This document shows, in pieces, positions 1-7,965 of a stretch of 37,955 bases of DNA (the stretch's first letter is position 1; every line of letters starts with the position of its first letter). This DNA comes from Ignavibacteriaceae bacterium (GTDB taxonomy: Bacteria > Bacteroidota > Ignavibacteria > Ignavibacteriales > Ignavibacteriaceae). The notes below the pieces were generated by a model, which searched no databases, was not told the origin of the DNA, and was given only the letters and a program-made list of their open reading frames with translations. The position numbers were made by a program, and so were the translations under genes. Location of the stretch: the NCBI GenBank assembly GCA_031292455.1, contig JARLHC010000104.1, positions 1-37,955 on the forward strand. Direction: 5' to 3'.

Positions 1-527
1 CTAATCCATTCTATGCATGGGATATTAATCATAGAGAATATGCAATTCTTGTCAATTCACCTTATGATGCATTAAATGCAATACCTGGCACTGCTGGTCC
101 CCTCAATGCATTAGCAACTTGGGTGCTTGTATTCTATGGTACACACTATACTCAGGGCGATATGGTCGAAGTTGATTATGCAAATCCTGCCCGGATTGGC
201 ATCGATGAATTTACATTTACTCCCCACAGTGTTACTGGTGTAAAAGAAAATACAATAGTACCGCTTAATTTTAATCTGTCCCAGAATTATCCTAACCCGT
301 TTAATCCTTCAACGGTAATAAATTACTCTATACCACGTGCCGGGCTGGTTTCATTAAAAATCTATGATATACTCGGTAGGGAAATTAGGACTCTTCTAAA
401 CGAAAATAAAACACCGGGAAATTATTCTGTTAATTTTAATGCACATGGATTAAGTTCCGGAGTTTACTTCTACCGTTTAACTATGGGAACTTATTCTGAT
501 GTAAAAAAACTTATGTTACTGAAATAA
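1..527 (+). CDS. C-terminal part of a T9SS-secreted protein (type A sorting domain), 5' truncated by window edge
   Basis: The reading frame is already open at base 3 and runs to a TAA at 525-527, so the gene begins outside the window. The GTG at 123 is internal, not a start. The last ~75 residues form a type IX secretion C-terminal sorting domain: the NYPNPFNPST motif, a beta-rich stretch with KIYDILGREI, then GVYFYRL and a terminal basic KKLMLLK. In this family the domain directs export across the outer membrane by the Por/T9SS machinery and is removed or used for surface attachment. The visible upstream ~100 residues match no domain I recognise, so the catalytic or binding role of the protein is unknown. 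A strong hairpin follows the stop. Confidence 0.88.
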   Translation, partial: NPFYAWDINHREYAILVNSPYDALNAIPGTAGPLNALATWVLVFYGTHYTQGDMVEVDYANPARIGIDEFTFTPHSVTGVKENTIVPLNFNLSQNYPNPFNPSTVINYSIPRAGLVSLKIYDILGREIRTLLNENKTPGNYSVNFNAHGLSSGVYFYRLTMGTYSDVKKLMLLK

Positions 528-541
528 CTGCATATTAATAT

Positions 542-572
542 CTTCGGGGGACTATGTCCCCCGAAGGTTTAA
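542..572 (+). terminator. Hairpin after the T9SS protein
   Basis: CTTCGGGGGAC (542-552) and GTCCCCCGAAG (556-566) form a perfect 11-bp stem with a TAT loop, 15 bases after the stop codon. Only a short T run (568-570) follows, so this is a stable hairpin with a poor U-tract. A competing 5-bp stem (GAAGG 563-567 with CCTTC 575-579) overlaps its right arm. Confidence 0.6.
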
Positions 573-684
573 CGCCTTCCATAATTCGTATAAATAATCG
601 GAAATATTGTTTTAATCTTAAATATTAATTTATAAATTAACCAAATAATTTCTTCTGTTTGCTATTCACAAATAAGGAATGCTG

Positions 685-2202
685 ATGAGACAGATATTCG
701 CTAAAAAACCCCTCCATGTTTTATTGGAGGAGATGAAAGGTGAGAACAGGCTAAGAAGGATATTAGGTCCAGTAGGGCTCACCAGTCTCGGAGTAGGTGC
801 AATAATCGGTACCGGAATATTTGTATTAACAGGGGTAGCCGCAGCCGACAAGGCCGGCCCTGCTATCATGTTATCTTTTACCGCTGCCGGAATTGCCTGT
901 ATATTTGCTGCACTGTGCTACTCGGAATTTGCTTCAATGGTTCCTGTTGCCGGTTCCGCATATACTTATGCCTATGCAACTCTTGGTGAATTGTTTGCGT
1001 GGATAATAGGCTGGGATCTGATACTGGAATATGCTGTCGCCTCTGCTACTGTAGCCCACGGATGGTCACATTACTTTCAGGATCTTATTGGAATATTCCA
1101 TATGAATATACCGGAGGCAATGTCCCGAAGTCCCTTTGACTTTAATCCCGCAACGGGATTACTACATTCCACCGGAACAATTATAGATCTCCCGGCAATA
1201 ATCATAACAATTATTATTACTGCTGTGTTGGTAAAAGGGATAAGGGAAAGTGTCGGACTAAATGCAACAATGGTTGGAATTAAGCTTACAGCAGTATTTC
1301 TTGTAATCATTTTGGGAGCATTTTATATTACTCCCGCAAACTGGAAACCTTTCGCCCCTTATGGATATACCGGCATCAGCTTTTTTGGCAGAACACTTTG
1401 GGGACAAACCGGAGCAGGGGGTGCTCCCCAGGGAGTATTGGCGGGAGCAGCAATGATCTTCTTTGCATATATTGGTTTCGATTCTTTGTCTACGCACGCT
1501 GAGGAAGCAAAAAATCCGCAAAGGGATGTACCCATTGGAATTATTACATCTCTTGTACTCTGTACTGTCTTATATATTGCTGTCTCTGCAATTATAACTG
1601 GCATGGTTCCCTACAATAAAATTAATATTGATGCTCCAATATCAAATGCTTTTAAGCAGGTAGGTTTGGAATGGGCACAATTAATTATCTCCTTTGGTGC
1701 ATTGGCGGGGATAACTTCTGTATTGCTCGTTATGATGCTTAGCCAACCGAGAATTTTCCTTGCTATGGCTAGAGACGGCTTTTTACCGGAAAATGTTTTT
1801 GGGGCTGTGCATCCTAAATTCAGGACTCCATGGAAATCGACTATTTTAACAGGAATATTTGTTGCAACGTTGGCGGGATTCCTTCCATTAAGGATATTAG
1901 CCGAACTTGTAAATATAGGCACTCTCTTTGCCTTTGTGGTTGTTTGCTCTGCAGTGTTAATTATGAGGAGAATGCATCCTGAAGCAGCAAGACCATTCAG
2001 GGCTCCCTTATTTCCATATGTCCCAATACTGGGAATAATTACATGCTTAATTTTAATGTTCTCGCTGCCTGAAGAAAACTGGCTGAGATTGCTGGTCTGG
2101 CTGGTTATAGGATTAGTTATTTATATCTTCTACGGCAGGAAGCATAGCATTATGCACAGGATGATGCAGGAAGAGAAACAAGCCAAAGTTATAAATCAAT
2201 AA
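685..2202 (+). CDS. APC-superfamily amino acid permease (cationic amino acid transporter-like)
   Basis: This is a roughly 505-residue polytopic membrane protein with about 12 hydrophobic segments, the normal size for the APC/CAT family. The N-terminal first helix carries the hallmark GVGAIIGTGIFVLTG, and a consensus-like segment GFDSLSTHAEEAKNPQRDVP follows the mid-protein helices. This is the layout of CAT/YfnA-type amino acid:proton symporters. Substrate cannot be read from sequence. An ATG exists at 679, but AAGGA at 674-678 lies only a base away from it and 6 bases from the ATG at 685, so I prefer 685. The lipocalin gene follows after 15 bases and may be cotranscribed. The context (aminotransferase, PEP carboxykinase, histidine degradation) suits amino-acid uptake, which is an inference. 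Confidence 0.9.
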   Translation: MRQIFAKKPLHVLLEEMKGENRLRRILGPVGLTSLGVGAIIGTGIFVLTGVAAADKAGPAIMLSFTAAGIACIFAALCYSEFASMVPVAGSAYTYAYATLGELFAWIIGWDLILEYAVASATVAHGWSHYFQDLIGIFHMNIPEAMSRSPFDFNPATGLLHSTGTIIDLPAIIITIIITAVLVKGIRESVGLNATMVGIKLTAVFLVIILGAFYITPANWKPFAPYGYTGISFFGRTLWGQTGAGGAPQGVLAGAAMIFFAYIGFDSLSTHAEEAKNPQRDVPIGIITSLVLCTVLYIAVSAIITGMVPYNKINIDAPISNAFKQVGLEWAQLIISFGALAGITSVLLVMMLSQPRIFLAMARDGFLPENVFGAVHPKFRTPWKSTILTGIFVATLAGFLPLRILAELVNIGTLFAFVVVCSAVLIMRRMHPEAARPFRAPLFPYVPILGIITCLILMFSLPEENWLRLLVWLVIGLVIYIFYGRKHSIMHRMMQEEKQAKVINQ

Positions 2203-2217
2203 TATTGTAACATTATA

Positions 2218-2760
2218 ATGAATTATATATTAAAAAATATCGCTGCCATTTTTATTCTTTCGTTTACAATAATTAAAGGTCAGGATATGAATAATGAATT
2301 ACGGGTTGTAAATAGTGTAGACCTGAAAAAATATATTGGACTTTGGTATGAAATAGCAAAGATTCCTAACAGGTTTCAAAAAGATTGCAAAAGAAATACT
2401 ACAGCAATTTATTCATTCCGCGAGGATGGTAAAATAAAAGTGGTCAATTCCTGCATGGAAGATGATGGAAGCATTAAAATAGCTGAAGGGGTTGCAAGGG
2501 TTGCAGATACCCGGACTAATGCAAAGCTGGAAGTAAGTTTTGTAAAACTGCTTGGTATAAATTTATTCTGGGGGGATTACTGGATAATAGGGCTCGGGGA
2601 TAATTATGAGTATGCATTAGTAGGTTCACCCGATAGGAAATACGGATGGATATTGAGCAGAACACCAAAATTGCAGCAGGAAAAATTAAACCGGATATCA
2701 GAACTTTTAAAGAACAAAGGGTATGACATTTCAAGGTTTGAATTTACATTGCAGGATTAA
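2218..2760 (+). CDS. blc: Bacterial lipocalin (Blc-like)
   Basis: A 180-residue protein with the three lipocalin signatures in order: GLWYEIA (residues 41-47), GDYWII (119-124) and YGWILSRTP (142-150). The family folds into an eight-stranded barrel that binds lipids or other hydrophobic molecules in the envelope. The first ~22 residues are a signal-like hydrophobic segment. No lipobox cysteine is present, so unlike E. coli Blc it appears to be a soluble secreted or periplasmic form. Cys57 and Cys79 sit where many bacterial lipocalins carry a disulphide. It lies 15 bases after the permease without a clear Shine-Dalgarno, suggesting a two-gene transcript. The ligand is unknown, so the symbol is by family resemblance only. 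Confidence 0.88.
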   Translation: MNYILKNIAAIFILSFTIIKGQDMNNELRVVNSVDLKKYIGLWYEIAKIPNRFQKDCKRNTTAIYSFREDGKIKVVNSCMEDDGSIKIAEGVARVADTRTNAKLEVSFVKLLGINLFWGDYWIIGLGDNYEYALVGSPDRKYGWILSRTPKLQQEKLNRISELLKNKGYDISRFEFTLQD

Positions 2761-2785
2761 AAAAAAGCGGCATAAATGCCGCTTT
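2759..2785 (-). terminator. Shared terminator between lipocalin and pckA
   Basis: AAAGCGGCA (2764-2772) and TGCCGCTTT (2777-2785) form a perfect 9-bp stem with loop TAAA. Read on the minus strand, the stem runs into a continuous T tract (complement of the A run 2759-2766), which makes a good intrinsic terminator for pckA. Read on the plus strand the tail is short, so it ends the lipocalin transcript less efficiently. Confidence 0.8.
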
Positions 2786-2821
2786 GTAATCGGATATTTC
2801 TAAGATTAACAGGAAATAGAA

Positions 2822-4468
2822 TTATAACCTCTTTGGACCTGCGTCAATTACTGCCTGTGAACATTCTTTTTTATAGAGCTTGAAGTTCTCTATAAATCTT
2901 GCAGCAAGAGCGTCATATTTTTTCCAGTACTCATCTTTATTGCCCCATGAATTTGAAGGTTCCAGAACATCCTCTGGCACATCAGGGCAGGTAAGGGGAA
3001 CTTCAAAACCAAACAGTTTATCTTTCCTGTATTTCACATTATCAAGTTTTCCTTCAAGGGCAGCATTAAGAAGATTACGTGTATGCCTGATGCTGATTCT
3101 TTTGCCTACACCAAACCTTCCGCCAACCCAGCCGGTATTAACAAGCCAGACATTTGCTTTATGCTTCAACTGTCTCTGTCTTAGCATTTCGGCATATTCA
3201 TATGGATGCCTTACCATGAACGGAGCGCCAAAGCAGGAACTGAAAGTTATCTGCGGTTCGATTCCAAGGCCAATTTCTGTCCCGGCTATCTTGGAAGTGT
3301 AGCCGCTGATAAAATGATACTGTGCCTGTTCCGGACTTAGGCGGGCGATTGGAGGTAATACTCCTGAAGCATCGCAAGTTAAAAAGATAATATTTTTAGG
3401 ATGGGAGTTGGCATATCCTTCGGGTACGACATTAGGGATGAAACTCAGTGGATACGAAGCTCTGGTATTTTCAGTAATTGAGTCATCATCAAGATCAATT
3501 TTTCTGGATATCGGATCATAGACAACGTTTTCCAGAATGGTACCGAACCTTTTTGTGCATGCATAAATTTCAGGTTCACTTTCATCTGAAAGGCGGATTA
3601 CTTTTGCATAACAGCCACCCTCAAAATTGAAAATGCCATTAGAACTCCATCCATGCTCATCATCCCCGATAAGTTTTCTCTTAGGATCAGCAGACAGGGT
3701 AGTTTTACCCGTTCCGCTTAATCCGAAAAATAAAGCCGCATCACCACCCTTCCCTACATTAGCCGAACAATGCATTGGCAAAACGTCATTAAAGGTAAGA
3801 ATGAAATTAAGGATTGTGAAAATTGATTTTTTAATTTCACCGCCGTAAAGTGTATTGGCCACAATGGCCGTCTTCTGTGCAAAGTTTAATATAATACCGG
3901 TTTCTGATCTTGTGCCGTCTATTTTCGGATCAAGCTTAAACCCTGGGACGGCTATTACTGTAAATTCAGGGTAAAACTTTTTAAGTATATCCTGGTTTTC
4001 AGTAGTGATAAACATATTGCGTGCAAAAAGAGAATGCCAGGCCTTTTCAGTAATTATCCTTATTGGCATCTGGTATTCAGGGTCTGCGCCTACAAAACAA
4101 TCTTGCACGAATACTTCTTCTCCCTGAAGAAATGCATATAGACGGCCAAGCAAGGAAGTGAATTTTTCCTGACTGTACGGGCGGTTATTGATTCCCCACC
4201 ATATTTTGCTTTCTGTTGAATCTTCTCTTACAACAAACTTGTCAGTTGCCGCACGGGCCGTATGTTTTCCAGTTTTCACTATAAGTGGTCCCTGGTGGGA
4301 CATATGAGCTTCGTTTCTGAAAATAGCTTCTTCATACAGCGCTTCATCGGGGAGGTTCCAATAGGCACGATCCAGATAATAAATACCATGATTATCCAGG
4401 CCGAAATCTGCAGCTAATTCTTTTGCTTCTTTACTTGCAGGGGTGTTAAATTCAAGATATTTACTCAT
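2822..4468 (-). CDS. pckA: Phosphoenolpyruvate carboxykinase (ATP)
   Basis: 548 residues, close to the ~540 usual for ATP-dependent PEP carboxykinases. The enzyme interconverts oxaloacetate + ATP with PEP + CO2 + ADP in the cytoplasm, the entry step of gluconeogenesis. Diagnostic motifs are the kinase-1a P-loop GLSGTGKTT (249-257), the kinase-2 metal site LIGDDEHGW (266-274), GGEIKKS with the active-site lysine (209-215), and an Arg in the TGKHTAR segment near residue 72 for substrate binding. The ATG overlaps the aminotransferase stop by 4 bases (ATGA, 4465-4468), so the two are translationally coupled. A strong minus-strand terminator follows. The pairing with an aminotransferase suggests oxaloacetate made by transamination is fed to PEP, which is an inference. 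Confidence 0.97.
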   Translation of the reverse strand: MSKYLEFNTPASKEAKELAADFGLDNHGIYYLDRAYWNLPDEALYEEAIFRNEAHMSHQGPLIVKTGKHTARAATDKFVVREDSTESKIWWGINNRPYSQEKFTSLLGRLYAFLQGEEVFVQDCFVGADPEYQMPIRIITEKAWHSLFARNMFITTENQDILKKFYPEFTVIAVPGFKLDPKIDGTRSETGIILNFAQKTAIVANTLYGGEIKKSIFTILNFILTFNDVLPMHCSANVGKGGDAALFFGLSGTGKTTLSADPKRKLIGDDEHGWSSNGIFNFEGGCYAKVIRLSDESEPEIYACTKRFGTILENVVYDPISRKIDLDDDSITENTRASYPLSFIPNVVPEGYANSHPKNIIFLTCDASGVLPPIARLSPEQAQYHFISGYTSKIAGTEIGLGIEPQITFSSCFGAPFMVRHPYEYAEMLRQRQLKHKANVWLVNTGWVGGRFGVGKRISIRHTRNLLNAALEGKLDNVKYRKDKLFGFEVPLTCPDVPEDVLEPSNSWGNKDEYWKKYDALAARFIENFKLYKKECSQAVIDAGPKRL

Positions 4469-5682
4469 GACCAGTCCCTCACTAATTTACGGTCTCCGAT
4501 GTAAAGTTCATTTGGTGAATTAGGATCTAACGCCCATTTCATTCTTTCTATTCCTTCTGTAATATCTTTAATTGATCCGCAGTAACTGAGGCGGAGGTAT
4601 CCTTCCATTCCGAATTCTGCACCCGGAACTGTAAGTACCAGTACTTTATTGATCAGGAATTCCGATAATTTCTGTGAGCTTTTATTATAGTTGCTAAAAT
4701 CAGCAAAACAATAGAACGTTCCGTCTGGTTTAGTAACATGAACCCCTTCGAATGAGTTCAGGTAATCAATCATAATATTCCTGTTATTTTCAAGAGTCCC
4801 TCTTAATGCTTCAACGGAAGATTGAATTCCATTAATGGCTCCTACTGCTGCTTTCTGAAGAAGAACAGAGGGGCCGGAAGTCTGATGTCCCTGAATGTTG
4901 GTCATCGCTTCTATTATTTTTTTATTAGCAACTGCCCATCCGATCCTGAATCCGGTCATCGCATACTGTTTGGAAACGCCATTTATTACTATAAGTTTAG
5001 AATTCTCAGATAAATTCTTTGCAAAATCATAACAGCTGATAGTTTTTCTGTTATCGAATATAAGCCGGTGGTAAATATCATCCATTATAAGATATAGATC
5101 CCGTTTTTCACAGAAATCTACTATATCAGCAATAAACTGTTCTGAATACATTGCACCGCTCGGATTATTCGGGCTGTTTATAATGACAGCTTTTGTATAA
5201 GAACCAACGCGTTGTTCTATATCCTGTACTGTTGGATAAAAGGTACCGTCTTCAGGTAGACAGGGTACTCCTATTGCTCCGCAAAGCTTTGCCATTTCCG
5301 GATAACTTACCCAATAAGGGGATGGATATAGCACTTCTTCCTGAGGATTAAGTATTGCCTGCAAAGCAACCATTATTGCCTGCTTCGCTCCGCCTGAGGC
5401 TATTACGTTTAGAGGTGAAACAAGTCTGTGATAAAATTCTTCCGTATAGCGGATAATTGCTTTCTTAAGTGCGGGAATACCGTCTGCCGGTGCATATCTT
5501 ATTTCAGCGGAATTAAGGAGAGAAGCTGCCGATATAATTGCATCCATAGGAGCTTTACTTTTGGGTTCGCCTCCGCCTAAATGGATAACAGGATCTCCTT
5601 TCTCTCTGAGGATAGCTGCTTTTTCATTAAGCGCTAATGTGGGTGAGGCATTAATTGTTTTGGCAATTTGACTTAGACTCAT
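4465..5682 (-). CDS. Class I/II pyridoxal-phosphate aminotransferase (aspartate aminotransferase-like)
   Basis: 405 residues of fold-type I aminotransferase. The PLP lysine is Lys238 in SKQYAMTGFRIGW. The cofactor-binding Asn lies in NSPNNPSG near residue 172, Asp201 in DDIYH contacts the pyridine nitrogen, and the C-terminal RLSYCGS carries the substrate carboxylate Arg. This architecture is shared by aspartate, LL-diaminopimelate-related and broad-specificity enzymes. AspC-like (Igamma/Ib) is most likely from the SKQYAMTGFR context and the coupling to pckA, but specificity is not proven. A short extension after the fold (~25 residues) overlaps the pckA start. A Bacteroidota-type promoter with perfect elements sits 54-85 bases upstream, so this is probably the first gene of a two-gene operon. 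Confidence 0.92.
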   Translation of the reverse strand: MSLSQIAKTINASPTLALNEKAAILREKGDPVIHLGGGEPKSKAPMDAIISAASLLNSAEIRYAPADGIPALKKAIIRYTEEFYHRLVSPLNVIASGGAKQAIMVALQAILNPQEEVLYPSPYWVSYPEMAKLCGAIGVPCLPEDGTFYPTVQDIEQRVGSYTKAVIINSPNNPSGAMYSEQFIADIVDFCEKRDLYLIMDDIYHRLIFDNRKTISCYDFAKNLSENSKLIVINGVSKQYAMTGFRIGWAVANKKIIEAMTNIQGHQTSGPSVLLQKAAVGAINGIQSSVEALRGTLENNRNIMIDYLNSFEGVHVTKPDGTFYCFADFSNYNKSSQKLSEFLINKVLVLTVPGAEFGMEGYLRLSYCGSIKDITEGIERMKWALDPNSPNELYIGDRKLVRDWS

Positions 5683-5735
5683 ACTTTTACCATTGTTTAG
5701 GTTACTTTATAATATAATAATAAACAAATAAGATG

Positions 5736-5767
5736 CAAATTTATCGGTAGATTATCTGATTAGCAAA
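5736..5767 (-). promoter_or_regulatory. Predicted promoter for aminotransferase-pckA operon (-33 TTTG / -7 TAAATTTG)
   Basis: On the minus strand TTTG (5767-5764) is followed by exactly 20 bases and then TAAATTTG (5743-5736). This matches the Bacteroidota primary-sigma form (TTG, 17-23 bases, TAnnTTTG) at every defined position. The start of the aminotransferase is 53 bases beyond the -7 element. It is a sequence match only. Confidence 0.6.
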
Positions 5768-5786
5768 TCAAAAGATAAATATTTTA

Positions 5787-6422
5787 TTATCTCTTTAGCT
5801 GTTTAACAGGTTTAGTCTTTTCAAAATGCTGGTAATCCTGCGAGAACTTCCAGCTACCTCCCCATCTCCAGCCCCGTTTATAAAATTCATGAGTAAGCCA
5901 GGAATTGGAAGTAATGGTACCGGGGGCATATTTATTATAGACCGCCCCTTCAGGGGATACTTTTCCATTTTTCAGTTGTGGATTCTGAAAAGGATTTATG
6001 TCAATAGCCCGTCCTAAAGAATGGGTGGAAAAAGTTCTGGTTCCGCTAATAACCCTGTAATTAAAAGCGGAGGTATTGTTATCCTTCATTGAAGATTCAT
6101 CTGACCAATTGTAATTATTAATAGGAACAACCTTTTTTATTGGAAATTTCTTTTCCTTTATTAGTTTAAAAATCTCAGTAATATCTTCTGAAAGCTCCTT
6201 ATTAATTATAAGCTGTCCTTTGTGGAGTCTGTGGTCAAAGGAATAATATTCTACATCTACGATCTGAAGATTCTTAATATTTGTATTTGGAATTTCCTTC
6301 CCTTTCAATGCAGCCTCAAGTGTAATGTGGCTGTCAATTACAATTCGTTCTTTCTTATCGGGTTTATTTCCATGTCCCCCAAATAATGACAATAATAAAA
6401 GTAAAAAGATAAAAAAGTTCAT
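5787..6422 (-). CDS. M15-like (VanY/CwlK type) peptidoglycan peptidase, membrane-anchored or secreted
   Basis: About 211 residues. The N-terminus (MNFFIFLLLLLSLF) is a signal or anchor segment. The C-terminal half carries the M15 zinc-peptidase pattern: STHSLGRAIDINP gives the first His and Asp zinc ligands, and a later W-GG-W segment leads to YQHFE with the last His ligand. M15 enzymes cleave D-Ala-D-Ala or L-Ala-D-Glu bonds in cell-wall peptides. The frame extends 15 bases upstream to a TTG, but the ATG at 6422 starts directly on a better signal peptide, so I chose it. The gene lies upstream of, and in the same direction as, the aminotransferase, but a predicted promoter between them suggests separate transcription. 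Exact bond specificity cannot be told. Confidence 0.82.
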   Translation of the reverse strand: MNFFIFLLLLLSLFGGHGNKPDKKERIVIDSHITLEAALKGKEIPNTNIKNLQIVDVEYYSFDHRLHKGQLIINKELSEDITEIFKLIKEKKFPIKKVVPINNYNWSDESSMKDNNTSAFNYRVISGTRTFSTHSLGRAIDINPFQNPQLKNGKVSPEGAVYNKYAPGTITSNSWLTHEFYKRGWRWGGSWKFSQDYQHFEKTKPVKQLKR

Positions 6423-6493
6423 AGCAAAAAAAATCAATATGAATTAAATCACAAAGTAAATATATTTACCATTCAATTAAAAAGGAAAAATGA

Positions 6494-7303
6494 ATGAGAA
6501 AACTATTGTTATTTAGCTTAGCGCTTCTGCTATTTGTCGGATGCGGAAAGAAAGTTATTACAACTAAATCAGGTATTAGATATTCGATAGATACAGTTGG
6601 TCATGGTAATGTTGCAAAAGAGGGGGATTTTGTTACTGTACACTACAGGTTATGGGTTGTTAAAGACTCATCGAAGATGTTTAAAGACTGGGTAAGTGAT
6701 ACTACAAAGAAAAAAGATCTTCTTGGCGATACAAGAGTGACAAACCAGCCTGCTAAATTTGTATTGGGTGCCGGTGTTTTACTTGGAGCAGAAGATGCGG
6801 TAATAGGAATGCAAAAAGGAGAAACCAGGTCGATTATAGTTCCATCCAGTATAACATTTGGCGATAAAGGTTATGGTCCTATTCCTCCGAAATCAAATCT
6901 TAAATTTGTAGTTACTCTTTTGGATACAAAAGAGCAGTTAAATATGTGGAATGTTGATACCACGAACATTCAGGCTACACCAAGCGGATTAAAATATATA
7001 ATTATTCAGAAAGGGACTGGTGCTAGTCCTGATTCAGGAAATACCGTTATGGTTAAGTACAGCGGATTTTTAACGAATGGTAAAAGGTTTGATAGTTCAG
7101 TAGAAAGAGATGAACCATTTACGTTTACGTTAGGGATGCATCAGGTAATTCCGGGATGGGAAGAAGGAATTAAATTAGTAAATAAAGGATCAAGGGTCAG
7201 ATTTATCATACCGCCTTCACTGGGGTTTGGTAACAGAAAGATCGGGCAGATCCCGGCTAATTCAGTTTTAATATTTGATGTCGAGTTAATTGATATGAGG
7301 TAA
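6494..7303 (+). CDS. FKBP-type peptidyl-prolyl isomerase lipoprotein with two FKBP domains
   Basis: 269 residues. Residues 1-17 are a lipoprotein signal ending at Cys17 (FVGC, near-consensus lipobox). Two FKBP folds follow. The C-terminal one (about 162-268) keeps the key pocket residues: Tyr189, Phe199-Asp200, VIPGW (218-222), and the IP/F signature near its end, with a Phe where most have the hairpin Tyr. The N-terminal one (about 40-145) has the fold pattern but VLLGA replaces VIPGW and an insertion lies around 60-85, so its catalytic pocket looks degenerate. The likely role is folding or chaperoning of envelope proteins on the periplasmic face. AAGGA at 6482-6486 sits 7 bases before the ATG. 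It is divergent from the M15-like gene and followed by a hairpin. Confidence 0.92.
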   Translation: MRKLLLFSLALLLFVGCGKKVITTKSGIRYSIDTVGHGNVAKEGDFVTVHYRLWVVKDSSKMFKDWVSDTTKKKDLLGDTRVTNQPAKFVLGAGVLLGAEDAVIGMQKGETRSIIVPSSITFGDKGYGPIPPKSNLKFVVTLLDTKEQLNMWNVDTTNIQATPSGLKYIIIQKGTGASPDSGNTVMVKYSGFLTNGKRFDSSVERDEPFTFTLGMHQVIPGWEEGIKLVNKGSRVRFIIPPSLGFGNRKIGQIPANSVLIFDVELIDMR

Positions 7304-7320
7304 ATTGAAATTAATGCTGC

Positions 7321-7350
7321 AAAAAAGAGTGACTATTTCGTCTCTTTTTT
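7321..7350 (+). terminator. Terminator after the FKBP lipoprotein
   Basis: AAAAAAGAG (7321-7329) pairs with CTCTTTTTT (7342-7350), a 9-bp stem with a 12-base loop, 17 bases after the stop. The T run is the right arm itself, as in many intrinsic terminators. Confidence 0.65.
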
Positions 7351-7386
7351 GTTATATTTAGTCAATTAAATATTAAATGAGTACTT

Positions 7387-7635
7387 ATGAAAATGAATAT
7401 TAATTTTGCCCTGGAAGAAGCTTCCTACATAAACACAATTCCCGGTAAAATAGAAATTGCCGAGATTGAAGGAGTTGAAGGGAAGTTATATGAGTTTACA
7501 CTTCTTGAAAAACTTGATCCTTTATCAGGAAAGACGTCTTTTAAGGTGAAATGGGGAGAGGAATTACCCAAAAACCTTGAAGATTTGAACAAAATTATAG
7601 TTAAAAACTACAAACAAATGGAGTCCGGTGCTTAA
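7387..7635 (+). CDS. Small protein of unknown function (82 aa)
   Basis: I do not recognise this protein. It is an 82-residue, soluble, acidic polypeptide with a beta-rich pattern in the first two thirds (alternating hydrophobics around KIEIAEIEGVEGKLYEF) and a lysine-rich helical C-terminus. It has no signal peptide, cysteine or metal motif. It lies between two hairpins, the FKBP terminator and a strong terminator at 7714, so it is probably a single-gene transcript. The ATG at 7387 is preceded by no clear Shine-Dalgarno. A nearby ATG at 7377 is in another frame and stops after eight codons. The tight flanking by terminators supports it being a real gene. Confidence 0.6.
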   Translation: MKMNINFALEEASYINTIPGKIEIAEIEGVEGKLYEFTLLEKLDPLSGKTSFKVKWGEELPKNLEDLNKIIVKNYKQMESGA

Positions 7636-7713
7636 GTGCGGCAAAACACAATAAATTGTAATTGAATATATTATAATTCTATTGTTTGTTTGTAGGATAT
7701 GTGTTAAGGAATG

Positions 7714-7740
7714 GCCGGCGCCCCAAACGCCGGCTTTTTT
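7714..7740 (+). terminator. Strong intrinsic terminator
   Basis: GCCGGCG (7714-7720) and CGCCGGC (7728-7734) form a 7-bp all-GC stem with loop CCCCAAA, followed directly by six Ts (7735-7740). This is a textbook Rho-independent terminator, 79 bases after the 82-residue gene. Confidence 0.9.
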
Positions 7741-7965
7741 ATATCCATTCCCATATGTACTTACAAATCAGTCAATTATTAACTGCAGTAAAGGCTTAAA
7801 GTGAGATTTTTGTACTGAACCCGAATATAAACCTGGAATTCTTCGATCCAAATGTTATCAAGGATGATAATGCCCAGATTGGAATATTATTGAAATGAAA
7901 AAGTTACAATATGGAAGAACTAATAATTATAATCCCTCCCAAATGATTTTTGCTACAAATAGGGA
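7741..7965. other. Intergenic stretch with no intact gene
   Basis: Together with the terminator just before it, this makes a gap of about 330 bases. A stretch at 7800-7898 reads on the plus strand as about 32 protein-like codons (ending IGILLK) but has no ATG and is closed by a stop just upstream, so it could be a decayed gene end or chance. TAATCCC (7930-7936) and GGGATTA (7962-7968) form a 7-bp inverted repeat with a 25-base loop at the 3' end of the minus-strand MauE-like gene. It lacks a T tract, so it is a weak terminator candidate. Confidence 0.5.

Noticed and set aside
2880-3302. Long open frame on the plus strand inside pckA, and similar frames opposite other genes (for example 1611-1922, 32472-32921, 33483-34028)
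   Set aside because: They lie wholly or mainly opposite well-recognised genes, have no family match, and have no promoter or Shine-Dalgarno of their own.
6423-6437. TTG at 6437 as the start of the M15-like peptidase
   Set aside because: The ATG at 6422 begins directly on the signal segment, and the upstream extension adds only five residues with no ribosome site.
7800-7898. Short protein-like frame in the gap as a real gene
   Set aside because: It has no start codon and an in-frame stop just upstream. It is listed only as a possible remnant.
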